A stretch of DNA of 7,449 nt, from the NCBI GenBank assembly GCA_025458545.1, contig JALOSH010000096.1, forward strand, positions 1 to 7,449, in the 5' to 3' direction. Under the pieces are notes generated by a model. That model saw only the letters and a program-made list of their open reading frames with translations. It was not told the origin of the DNA and searched no databases. Of this stretch, positions 1-5,472 are shown piece by piece. Each line of letters starts with the position of its first letter. Position 1 is the stretch's first letter. Made by a program: the position numbers and the translations under genes. Origin of the DNA: Hydrogenophaga sp. GTDB taxonomy: Bacteria; Pseudomonadota; Gammaproteobacteria; Burkholderiales; Burkholderiaceae.

Positions 1-567
1 GGTGGCTGACATGACCTACGTGCCGACCTGGATGGGCTTCCTCTACCTGGCCGTGGTCATTGATGTCTGGAGCCGGCGTGTGGTGGGCTGGGCCATGGGA
101 GAACGCATGACCGCAGACCTCGTGCTTGCAGCGTTGAACATGGCGCTGGAGCAACGCAAACCCAAGGGCGTCATTCATCACAGCGATCAGGGCAGCCAGT
201 ACACCAGCCTGGCCTTCGGCGAGCGCTGCCGGCAGATGCAGGTGCGCCCGTCCATGGGAACGGTGGGCGATGCTTACGACAACGCAATGGCCGAGAGCTT
301 CTTCGCCAGCTTGGAGGGCGAACTCATCGAGCGCAACAGCTTCCAGAGCAAGGCCCAGGCCCGCATGGCGGTCTTCACCTGGATTGAAGGCTGGTACAAC
401 CCCAGGCGCCGCCACAGCGGCCTGGGCTATCTCTCACCGCTGAACTTTGAAAGGAGCAAGCAGGCCCTGTTCGATGTTGTCGACGATGCCGTCTTGCATG
501 CCCAGACAACACTCGACACGGTTTGAGAATCAAACCGAAAACCGTCCACGGAAGTGGGTCAACTCCA
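1..567 (+). mobile_element. IS3-family insertion sequence, right part
   Basis: The element covers the partial orfB and a short non-coding tail. The probable right inverted repeat is at about 542-567. Read on the other strand it begins TGGAGTTGACCCACTTCCGT, which has the TG...CA terminus expected of IS3 elements. The left end lies outside the window, so neither the matching repeat nor the target-site duplication can be checked. The boundary at 567 is inferred from the terminal CA and could be off by a few bases (569 is the other candidate). Confidence 0.55.
2..526 (+). CDS. IS3-family transposase, orfB C-terminal part (partial, cut by window start)
   Basis: This is the catalytic integrase-core part of an IS3-family OrfB, which cuts and joins IS ends as the OrfAB fusion. 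The frame is open through the left edge, so the N-terminal part (the helix-turn-helix region and start of the HTH_21/rve domains) is missing. All three catalytic acidic residues are visible: Asp in ADMTY at residue 3 of the visible part, Asp62 in HHSDQGSQYTS, and Glu98 in DAYDNAMAESFF. The second Asp and the Glu are exactly 35 residues apart, the classic DD35E spacing. The C-terminal RRRHSGLGYLSP motif is also typical of the family. The visible part has no frameshift or stop, so the copy looks recent and possibly active. It lies at the 3' side of the island integrase and points towards it. I did not assign the IS3 subgroup. Confidence 0.93.
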   Translation: MADMTYVPTWMGFLYLAVVIDVWSRRVVGWAMGERMTADLVLAALNMALEQRKPKGVIHHSDQGSQYTSLAFGERCRQMQVRPSMGTVGDAYDNAMAESFFASLEGELIERNSFQSKAQARMAVFTWIEGWYNPRRRHSGLGYLSPLNFERSKQALFDVVDDAVLHAQTTLDTV

Positions 568-597
568 CATGTCGAATTCCCCCACCGGACTTCGAAC

Positions 598-2124
598 TCA
601 ACTCCTGGACATAACTCTCTTGCTCATTTGATTTGAGCTTCCCGCTTTGCCCGGCGTGGTTTTGGTCATCAAGGCGGATAGCTTTTTCCCGAGAGACTCG
701 AATGCGGCCGCTTGTTCGCGTTCACGTCGGTCGTGGATGTATACGCGCCGCATGCGACTTTCCATCATGTGGTTGAGGCATTCGTCGACCACATCGCCAG
801 AAACTCCCAGGCTAGCCATCAAGGTTGCAGTGGTGCGGCGGAGATCATGTGCCGTCCATCGGCCGCCAGGGAGACGTAAGGCCTCCGTGGCCTTGCTGCG
901 ACCAGACATACGCTGTTCGGGCGTGCGCTGCCTGTCGCTCAGCTGTTTGCCGAAGCTCTTTACGCAAACGGGATACATGTTGTCTCTCGCAGGGAAAACC
1001 CAGGGCGCAGACGAGTCGGTGCCTTGGGCTTTTTCCCTCAGGGCGGATAGGGCCTCGAATTGCTTGACTGCAAACTCGCTGAGATGAATGGAGTGTGATC
1101 GCTGATTTTTGGTGTCCTGGAGGTACCAGGTCCGTTTTGCCAGGTCAACGATGCCGACCTTGACCCCATCGCTATCTGCAAGGGACTGGAGGCCCTCCAG
1201 TGCATTCCTTTGCTCTACGGGTTGGTCTGGCAATGCTTCTCGCCAGACAGCTCCCATCAATTCCCCGACCCGAGCGCCGGTGGCCAGCAACAGTCGGATG
1301 GCCAGGGCGCTGCGCTTGCTCATTCGCGCAGCTGGAATAGCCAGAGCTAACGTCTTGATTTCTGCCTCGGCGAGAACACGGGTTCGTTCTACCGCAGTTC
1401 CCACGACCCGTGACTTTTTGATACTCGCCAATGGATCTGAGTCGATCAGTTCCCGGTCGAGTGCAAACGCCATCATCTGCCGCAGGTCGCTCAGGATCAC
1501 GGCGGCCGTGCGGAGCTTGCCATCAGCTTTTTGGGCATCGATCAGGGCAAGAACGTCCGCCTTTCTTACCTCAGCAATCGGGCGGTCCCCCATGGCAGGA
1601 AAGACGTGGCGTTCAAACTGTTGATGCACGTATGTGCCTCCATCCTTGCGGCCAGTGCGCTTTCCATCCGCCCGGGTTGTTGGCTGCAGTTCGGTCTCAC
1701 GCCAGCGCTGAAACACCTGCCTGACGGTCAGGCGCCGTTCGGCCTCCAGCGCCAACTGTCGCATCCTCTCTACTTCAGCAGCCTTGCTTGTAGTTTCGGC
1801 TTCGACCTGACTTTGAGCCAGTAGTTGAAGGTGCTCGCGCAAATCCTTGGCGCCGGTCCTGTACAGAGAAGATAGTTCACGAGCTCTGCTTCTGGCTTGC
1901 TGAACAGTAAAGCTGCCCCTTCCATCGCCGTTCGGGTCGTATGGGCCAATCAGCAGTCGAACACGCTCTCCAGCACTGGACGTGTAGCGGAAGTAAAAGG
2001 ACCGGGCCCCTGCTGGTGTGATCCGTCCCACCAGTCGACCGTCCCCACGCGCACCGTCCTCGATCAGCCAGGCGTCTTTCTCGCCTGGCTTCCTCTTCAT
2101 CTCCCGGTCCGAAATGATCGTCAC
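598..2124 (-). CDS. Tyrosine-recombinase integrase of a tRNA-targeting genomic island
   Basis: A 508-aa phage/island-type tyrosine recombinase that catalyses site-specific integration and excision between attP and a tRNA-embedded attB. The N-terminal part (about residues 10-100) resembles the arm-binding region of P4-type integrases, with SFYFRYTSSAGERVRLLIG. Residues about 110-130 are helical and charged, and about 130-235 form the SAM-like core-binding domain. The catalytic set is complete: Arg285 (ATGARVGEL), Lys339 (DTKNQRSHSI), His426 and Arg429 (TAHDLRR), His452 (LNHMM) and the nucleophile Tyr462 (RRVYIHD). The start is GTG at 2124, supported by GGAG at 2130-2133 with 5-base spacing. 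The ATG nine codons in has no properly spaced site. The gene ends about 30 bp from the probable IS end and starts about 195 bp from the tRNA-Pro fragment, the usual int-next-to-att arrangement. It looks intact and should be functional. Confidence 0.95.
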   Translation of the reverse strand: MTIISDREMKRKPGEKDAWLIEDGARGDGRLVGRITPAGARSFYFRYTSSAGERVRLLIGPYDPNGDGRGSFTVQQARSRARELSSLYRTGAKDLREHLQLLAQSQVEAETTSKAAEVERMRQLALEAERRLTVRQVFQRWRETELQPTTRADGKRTGRKDGGTYVHQQFERHVFPAMGDRPIAEVRKADVLALIDAQKADGKLRTAAVILSDLRQMMAFALDRELIDSDPLASIKKSRVVGTAVERTRVLAEAEIKTLALAIPAARMSKRSALAIRLLLATGARVGELMGAVWREALPDQPVEQRNALEGLQSLADSDGVKVGIVDLAKRTWYLQDTKNQRSHSIHLSEFAVKQFEALSALREKAQGTDSSAPWVFPARDNMYPVCVKSFGKQLSDRQRTPEQRMSGRSKATEALRLPGGRWTAHDLRRTTATLMASLGVSGDVVDECLNHMMESRMRRVYIHDRREREQAAAFESLGKKLSALMTKTTPGKAGSSNQMSKRVMSRS

Positions 2125-2129
2125 AAAAA

Positions 2130-2133
2130 CTCC
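2130..2133 (-). promoter_or_regulatory. Ribosome binding site deciding the integrase start
   Basis: On the - strand, GGAG sits 5 bases before a GTG codon at 2124. This favours the GTG over the in-frame ATG at codon 9, whose only purine-rich tract touches the start codon directly. Confidence 0.6.
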
Positions 2134-2146
2134 GTATGTCAGGCTT

Positions 2147-2185
2147 CACCGAACGGGCACGGGATTCTCTGGTGCCCGTTCGGTG
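2147..2185. promoter_or_regulatory. 14-bp perfect inverted repeat ahead of the integrase gene (operator or leader hairpin)
   Basis: CACCGAACGGGCAC at 2147-2160 and GTGCCCGTTCGGTG at 2172-2185 are perfect reverse complements with an 11-base spacer. A further direct half-copy, GGTGCCCGTT, occurs at 2182-2191 and overlaps the right arm. The repeat lies about 23-61 bp upstream of the integrase GTG. It could be an operator for a repressor, possibly the integrase itself. If the promoter lies further upstream, it could instead fold as a long hairpin in the int mRNA leader. It is not followed by a T-run in either direction, so it does not look like a terminator. Confidence 0.6.
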
Positions 2186-2210
2186 CCCGTTTCTCACTGG
2201 ATTTCAGTGT

Positions 2211-2292
2211 ACCTTGATGAACCTTGATGTACGATGGATTTTGATTTAATGTTGATTTATAAAGATAAAATAGAAAAACATAGACCTTGATG
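2211..2292 (+). repeat. Repeated ACCTTGATG / TTGAT motifs, candidate integrase arm-type sites
   Basis: ACCTTGATG occurs three times in the same orientation, at 2211-2219, 2221-2229 and 2284-2292. The shorter core TTGAT also appears at 2241-2245 and 2252-2256, giving five in 80 bp. The first two are 10 bp apart and the next pair 11 bp, close to one helical turn. The stretch from about 2225 to 2290 is strikingly AT-rich for this GC-rich window. Short direct repeats between int and the core site are typical of the arm-binding sites read by the integrase N-terminal domain. That role is inferred here. Confidence 0.5.
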
Positions 2293-2302
2293 GACGTCTA
2301 TG
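2279..2302. repeat. 7-bp inverted repeat beside the attachment site
   Basis: CATAGAC at 2279-2285 and GTCTATG at 2296-2302 are reverse complements with a 10-bp spacer. The spacer holds most of the third ACCTTGATG copy. The repeat ends 18 bp before the tRNA-derived core. It may bind an excisionase or accessory factor, or be chance. Confidence 0.35.
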
Positions 2303-2319
2303 GAGGTTGTGTGGATTGA

Positions 2320-2364
2320 ATGGGGTGCAAGGGGTCGCGAGTTCGAATCCCGCCACGCCGACCA
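2320..2364 (+). other. 3' fragment of tRNA-Pro(GGG): island attachment site (attR side)
   Basis: The sequence reads as a tRNA from the anticodon loop onward: loop ATGGGGT (anticodon GGG at 2322-2324), the 3' strand of the anticodon stem GCAAG, a 5-base variable region, the T arm with loop TTCGAAT (2342-2348), the acceptor strand CACGCCG (2354-2360), discriminator A and encoded CCA (2362-2364). A 3' acceptor strand ending in G before ACCA implies C1, a tRNA-Pro hallmark, and the layout parallels E. coli proL. Nothing upstream resembles the D arm or the 5' acceptor strand, so this is not a functional tRNA. The 45-bp identity block starting at the anticodon loop is a usual crossover place for tRNA-targeting integrases. 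A normal T stem would pair fully, but here 2340(A)-2350(C) is a mismatch, perhaps drift in a copy no longer under selection. Confidence 0.85.
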
Positions 2365-2376
2365 TTTATCTCAGAA

Positions 2377-2407
2377 GCCCGCAACCGAAAGGTTGCGGGC
2401 TTTTTTT
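2377..2407 (+). terminator. Rho-independent terminator, originally of tRNA-Pro
   Basis: A perfect 10-bp stem GCCCGCAACC / GGTTGCGGGC closes on a GAAA tetraloop and is followed by seven T (2401-2407). It begins 12 bp after the tRNA CCA end and reads on the + strand, so it would have ended the tRNA transcript before the island entered. It could now stop transcripts leaving the island towards the convergent Nudix gene. The - strand side lacks a T-run, so it is probably one-directional. Confidence 0.92.
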
Positions 2408-2455
2408 GTTTCTGGATGGGATGCTGCGGGTTTTCGGGGGTCTTTGAAACCAGAT

Positions 2456-3010
2456 TCAGACGATGTCGAGCGTGTGGAAGCCGAAGCGACCCTGGCGACG
2501 GTCTGCGAAATAGTGTTCCAGGGTCTCGCGCACGGTCCGGAATGCGATGTCTTCCCAGGGGATCTGGTCTTCGGTGAACAGCCGGGCTTCGATGGTTTCG
2601 AAGCCCGGCTTGAAGTGGTCGCTGAGCAGCCGGGCACGGTAGTACAGGTGTACTTGGCCGACCCGCGGTACGTTCATGAGAGTGAACAGTTCGCCCAGTT
2701 CGATCTGGGCGCCGGCTTCTTCGTCGGTTTCGCGTGCTGCGCCTTGTGCGGTCGTTTCGCCCAGTTCCATGAAGCCGGCGGGCAGGGTCCATTTGCCGCG
2801 GCGCGGTTCGATGTTGCGCAGGCAGAGCAACACCTGTTCACCGCTCTCACCCCACACCGGCACGGTACCGACCACGTTCAGCGGATTTTCGTAGTGAACG
2901 GTATGGCAGACGGTGCAAACGGCCCGGGGTTTGGTATCGCCGTCGTCGGGCAGGCGGTAGCTGACCGGGGCGCCACATTGGCGGCAGTGCTGGATGGGGC
3001 TGCGTTGCAT
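2456..3010 (-). CDS. Nudix hydrolase with N-terminal zinc ribbon
   Basis: A 184-aa Nudix pyrophosphohydrolase that would cleave a nucleoside diphosphate linked to another moiety. The substrate cannot be read from sequence. The N-terminus carries two CxxC pairs, Cys9/Cys12 (HCRQCG) and Cys32/Cys35 (VCTVCH), followed by YENPLNVVG, as in the Nudix_N_2 zinc-ribbon family. The Nudix box is a full match to GX5EX7REUXEEXGU: Gly79, Glu85, Arg93-Glu94, Glu97-Glu98, Gly100. WTLPAGF directly before it is also typical. I chose ATG at 3010. The frame extends eight codons further to a TTG at 3034, but that extension lacks a ribosome site and homologues usually begin close to the zinc ribbon. No strong Shine-Dalgarno is visible for either start. 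It is probably a single-gene transcript in old chromosomal context beside tRNA-Pro, separated from the catabolic operon by the terminator at 3061-3084. Confidence 0.93.
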   Translation of the reverse strand: MQRSPIQHCRQCGAPVSYRLPDDGDTKPRAVCTVCHTVHYENPLNVVGTVPVWGESGEQVLLCLRNIEPRRGKWTLPAGFMELGETTAQGAARETDEEAGAQIELGELFTLMNVPRVGQVHLYYRARLLSDHFKPGFETIEARLFTEDQIPWEDIAFRTVRETLEHYFADRRQGRFGFHTLDIV

Positions 3011-3060
3011 GCGCCAAAGTGTAGGGGGAATCAAAAAGACTCTGCTGGGAGCCCCAAAGA

Positions 3061-3084
3061 AAAGGGCTCTGTGCAGAGCCCTTT
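3061..3084 (-). terminator. Rho-independent terminator at the end of the catabolic operon
   Basis: AAAGGGCTCTG (3061-3071) and CAGAGCCCTTT (3074-3084) form an 11-bp inverted repeat, or 10 bp with a 4-base loop. On the - strand the stem runs into TTTTCTTT. It lies about 30 bp after the stop codon of the TRAP binding-protein gene, so it likely ends that operon and insulates the Nudix gene. The + strand flank is not T-rich. Confidence 0.85.
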
Positions 3085-3115
3085 CCGTGACGCAGGGACG
3101 GACCTCCGTGAGTGA

Positions 3116-4198
3116 TCAGCCCTTCTTGGCCGGCGCGGCTTTGCCCGGCGCCGCGGCTGTCTTGCCGTGTTTCTCGATCAGCGACTTGGCGGAGTCGAGC
3201 AGCTGCTTGCCGTTGAAACCGCGCTTGTCCATGTCCTGCATCCATTCCACCTCGACCAGGCGCGCCTTGCGTCTGAATTCTTGCGCTTCGCTGGCCGGAA
3301 TGGTGTGGATGGTGTTGCCTTGCTTCACCGCCGAATCGCGACCGGCCACGTCACCAGCCTGCTGTGTCTTGCCCAGCCAGCCGGACGTTTCAACGCCGGA
3401 ATTGCGGTCGATGATGGCCTTGAGGTCCGGCGGCAACGAAGCGTACTTGGCCCTGTTCATGGCCATGATGAAGGTGGTGGTGTAGAGCGCGCCGCCGGCG
3501 GGGTCGAACTCGCTGTGGAATTTGGTCAGCTCGTGCACCTTGACCGAAGGCACGACCTCCCAGGGGATCACGCAGCCGTTGATGGCGCCTTTGGAGAGCG
3601 CGTCCGGAATCTGCGGCAGCGGCATGCCGACGGGCGTGGCGCCCAGGTAGCCGAGCATTTTGGTGATCTGGCGGGTGGGGCCCCGCACTTTGGAGCCGCG
3701 CAGGTCGTCGGCTGTCCTGACGAGCTTCTCTCGCATGTGGAACACGCCCGGGCCATGCACTTGCAGGGCAATCGGGTGCACTTCCCGGAATTCGTCCTTG
3801 GCGACGGTCTGCACATACTCCCAGTAGGCTTTGGAGGTGGCCTCGGCGTTGTTCATCATGAACGGCAGCTCGAACACTTCGATGCGCGGGAAGCGGCCTG
3901 GGGTGTTGCCGGGCAAGGTCCAGACCACATCGACGACGCCGTCCTTCGCCTGGTCGTACAGCTGCACCGGTGAGCCGCCGAGCTGCATGGCCGGGTAGGC
4001 CTCGAACTTGATGCGGCCGTCCGAGTCTTTGGTGACCTTGTCCATCCAGGCCTTGTGCATGTTGAGCCACACATTGGATTGCGGTGACATGAAGGTGTGG
4101 AACTTGAGCGTGACGGTTTGCTGAGCGAAGCCGACCAAGGCGGGCGCGCCCAAGGCCACGGCTGCACCGGTCTGAAGCAGGGTTCTGCGCTGGATCAT
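3116..4198 (-). CDS. TRAP transporter substrate-binding protein, DctP family, probable Tat export
   Basis: A 360-aa periplasmic solute receptor for a TRAP transporter, which carries small organic acids into the cell using an ion gradient. The N-terminus MIQRRTLLQTGAAVALGAPA has a twin arginine, a moderately hydrophobic stretch and a likely cleavage near GFA-QQ (about residue 25), suggesting Tat export as for many DctP proteins. The mature protein starts TVTLKFHTFMSPQS. It holds the family region LRGSKVRGPTRQITKML-GYLGATPVGMP at about residues 166-193, where Arg172 corresponds to the carboxylate-binding arginine of DctP/SiaP. The tail (about residues 345-360) is an Ala/Pro/Lys-rich extension, probably disordered. 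ATG at 4198 is preceded by AGGAGA with 8-base spacing. It is the last gene before a terminator and lies 184 bp from the FAH-family gene. No DctQ or DctM permease gene follows, so the permease is elsewhere, perhaps upstream in the operon. An aromatic carboxylate ligand is inferred from the neighbours only. Confidence 0.93.
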   Translation of the reverse strand: MIQRRTLLQTGAAVALGAPALVGFAQQTVTLKFHTFMSPQSNVWLNMHKAWMDKVTKDSDGRIKFEAYPAMQLGGSPVQLYDQAKDGVVDVVWTLPGNTPGRFPRIEVFELPFMMNNAEATSKAYWEYVQTVAKDEFREVHPIALQVHGPGVFHMREKLVRTADDLRGSKVRGPTRQITKMLGYLGATPVGMPLPQIPDALSKGAINGCVIPWEVVPSVKVHELTKFHSEFDPAGGALYTTTFIMAMNRAKYASLPPDLKAIIDRNSGVETSGWLGKTQQAGDVAGRDSAVKQGNTIHTIPASEAQEFRRKARLVEVEWMQDMDKRGFNGKQLLDSAKSLIEKHGKTAAAPGKAAPAKKG

Positions 4199-4382
4199 GT
4201 AAGGGGTCTCCTGTAGGGGTTCAAAGGATCGGGATGGGATGGATTCAGGACTTGGCTACGGTAAGGGCTATTCAAAAGATGTGGTTTCGGGGCAAACCCG
4301 CGTGACCGGGTGCAAATTCCACACGCCGGGCCGTTTCCCCAGGACGTGCACACGAACGACCAGCCGGACCGGCCGGCGCAGC
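4199..4382. other. Gap between FAH-family and TRAP receptor genes
   Basis: This is the longest gap in the operon, 184 bp, with no gene I can support. It holds the binding-protein ribosome site (TCTCCT at 4207-4212, read on the - strand). It also holds a weak hairpin, GGTTT (4283-4287) with AAACC (4294-4298), which has no proper T-run. A separate promoter for the receptor gene is possible, but I see no convincing -35/-10 pair. Confidence 0.4.
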
Positions 4383-5078
4383 TCAGGCCACCTGGACCGA
4401 AATGCTGGTCAGGCCGTCCACGCCGCCCACCATCGTGTCTCCCTGCACAACCGCCGCCACGCCCTCTGGCGTGCCGGTGTAGATCAGGTCCCCAGGCTGC
4501 AGTTCCCAGGCGCTGGACAAATGTTCGATGGTTTCGGCGATGTTCCAGATGAGTTTGCCCACGTTGCTGCGCTGGCGGTCAACGCCGTTGACCTGCACCC
4601 AGATGGCCGCGTGGTGGATGTCGCCCGCGTCTGCCGCGGGGGTGATCGGGCCGATGGGTGCAGACTGGTCAAAGCCTTTGCCGATGCACCAGGGACGGCC
4701 CTGTTTTTTCATCTCGTTCTGCAGGTCGCGGCGCGTCATGTCCAGGCCGACCGCGTAGCCGAAGATGTGCCGGGCGGCGTCTTTTGCCGGGATGTTTCGG
4801 CCCCCCGAACCGATGGCCACCACCAGCTCGATCTCGTGGTGCAGGTTGGCCGTGAGCGTGGGGTAGGGGATGGGGGCGGTTTGACCGGATTCGGCCACCA
4901 CGATGGCGTCCGCCGGCTTGAGAAAGAAGAAGGGCGGCTCGCGCCCGGTGAAGCCCATTTCTTTGGCGTGTTCTTCGTAGTTGCGGCCCACGCAATAGAT
5001 GCGGTGCACCGGGAAGCGCTCGGCGCGGCCCACCACGGGCACAGACACCACAGCGGCGGGGGAAAAGACGTAGCTCAT
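4383..5078 (-). CDS. Fumarylacetoacetate hydrolase family protein, fumarylpyruvate-hydrolase-like
   Basis: A 231-aa single-domain FAH-family enzyme. Members hydrolyse or decarboxylate 2,4-diketo acids late in aromatic breakdown, using a divalent metal. Landmarks: RIYCVGRNYEEHAKEMG (about 26-42), PPFFFLKPADA with Lys54, metal ligands Glu82 and Glu84 (HHEIELVVAIG) and Asp113 (GLDMTRRDLQ), and LIYTGTPEGV (208-217). The combination of MTRRDLQNEMKKQGRPW, KGFDQSAPIGPI and the short length is closest, from memory, to fumarylpyruvate hydrolases of the gentisate pathway (NagK-type). It is less like 2-oxopent-4-enoate hydratases. ATG at 5078 has AAAGG 5 bases upstream. It starts 47 bp after the ferredoxin gene in the same direction, so it is very probably cotranscribed. 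Family membership is firm, but the substrate is inferred. Confidence 0.93.
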   Translation of the reverse strand: MSYVFSPAAVVSVPVVGRAERFPVHRIYCVGRNYEEHAKEMGFTGREPPFFFLKPADAIVVAESGQTAPIPYPTLTANLHHEIELVVAIGSGGRNIPAKDAARHIFGYAVGLDMTRRDLQNEMKKQGRPWCIGKGFDQSAPIGPITPAADAGDIHHAAIWVQVNGVDRQRSNVGKLIWNIAETIEHLSSAWELQPGDLIYTGTPEGVAAVVQGDTMVGGVDGLTSISVQVA

Positions 5079-5125
5079 GTCAACCTTTCAGTTCGTCAGG
5101 GGTGCGGCGGAAGGTGCACGGCAAC

Positions 5126-5449
5126 TCAGTGCTGAGCAGCGGGCAGCCGCACGAGCAGGCCATCGAGTTCGGGCGTGAGCTGTATCTGGCAACTGAGACG
5201 GCTGCCCGGCTCCGTGGGGCTGGCGGCAAAGCCGAGCATGTCACGTTCTTCGGCCGTGGGTGCCGGCAACACGCCAGTCCAGGGCGGCTCCAGCAGCACA
5301 TGGCAGGTGGCGCAGCTGAGCGCGCCGCCGCAGTCGGCTTCGATGCCGTGCAGGTTGGCGTTCACGGCGGCTTGCATCAGGCTCTGGCCGGTCGGCGCCT
5401 GCAGGGTGTCTTCGGTGCCGTCGGCTCGGATGAATCGGATCTGGATCAT
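5126..5449 (-). CDS. [2Fe-2S] ferredoxin, putidaredoxin/adrenodoxin type (SadD-like position)
   Basis: A 107-aa soluble electron carrier with one [2Fe-2S] cluster. The ligands are Cys40, Cys46, Cys49 and Cys87, in the pattern C-x5-C-x2-C-x37-C (ADCGGALSCATCHVLL ... RLSCQIQL). The C-x5-C spacing and the late RLSCQI cysteine are typical of the putidaredoxin/adrenodoxin/Isc ferredoxin group. Length is normal and no reductase domain is fused. ATG at 5449 lies 23 bp after the stop of the GS-like gene and has only a weak ribosome site, so translation may depend on coupling. A longer in-frame reading upstream exists but only overlaps the GS-like gene out of frame, so I reject it. Beside a Rieske oxygenase, its likely job is to pass electrons to the Rieske cluster. 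The reductase that would reduce it is not in the window. Confidence 0.93.
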   Translation of the reverse strand: MIQIRFIRADGTEDTLQAPTGQSLMQAAVNANLHGIEADCGGALSCATCHVLLEPPWTGVLPAPTAEERDMLGFAASPTEPGSRLSCQIQLTPELDGLLVRLPAAQH

Positions 5450-5472
5450 GTCAGCACGGGGTGGTTCAGGGT

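Larger units (their letters stand above)
1..2364. mobile_element. Right end of an integrative genomic island in tRNA-Pro(GGG)
   Basis: The integrase gene, its repeat-rich upstream region and the 3' tRNA copy together form one end of an island. In the 3'-end integration model, the intact tRNA-Pro lies at the other end, left of this window, and this copy is the displaced duplicate. The IS3 element sits within the island. The chromosome then resumes with the old tRNA terminator and the Nudix gene. Cargo, size and mobility cannot be judged here. Confidence 0.75.

Noticed and set aside
2147..2191. CRISPR array or terminator at the int upstream repeats
   Set aside because: There are only two or three short half-copies with no regular spacers, and no T-run follows the hairpin on either strand.
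2320..2364. A complete functional tRNA gene
   Set aside because: There is no D arm, 5' acceptor strand or 5' anticodon-stem strand (CTTGC) upstream. The bases before the anticodon loop (GGATTG) do not pair with GCAAG.
2300..3115. 271-codon open frame on the + strand across the Nudix gene
   Set aside because: It runs antisense to a Nudix gene with a full Nudix box and zinc ribbon, begins inside the att region, crosses the tRNA fragment and its terminator, and shows no recognisable domain. Long antisense frames are expected at this GC content.
4283..4298. Terminator between the FAH-family and TRAP receptor genes
   Set aside because: The stem is only 5 bp, and the - strand continuation (ACATCTTTTGAA) is a poor T-tract. 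It is too weak to claim the operon ends here.
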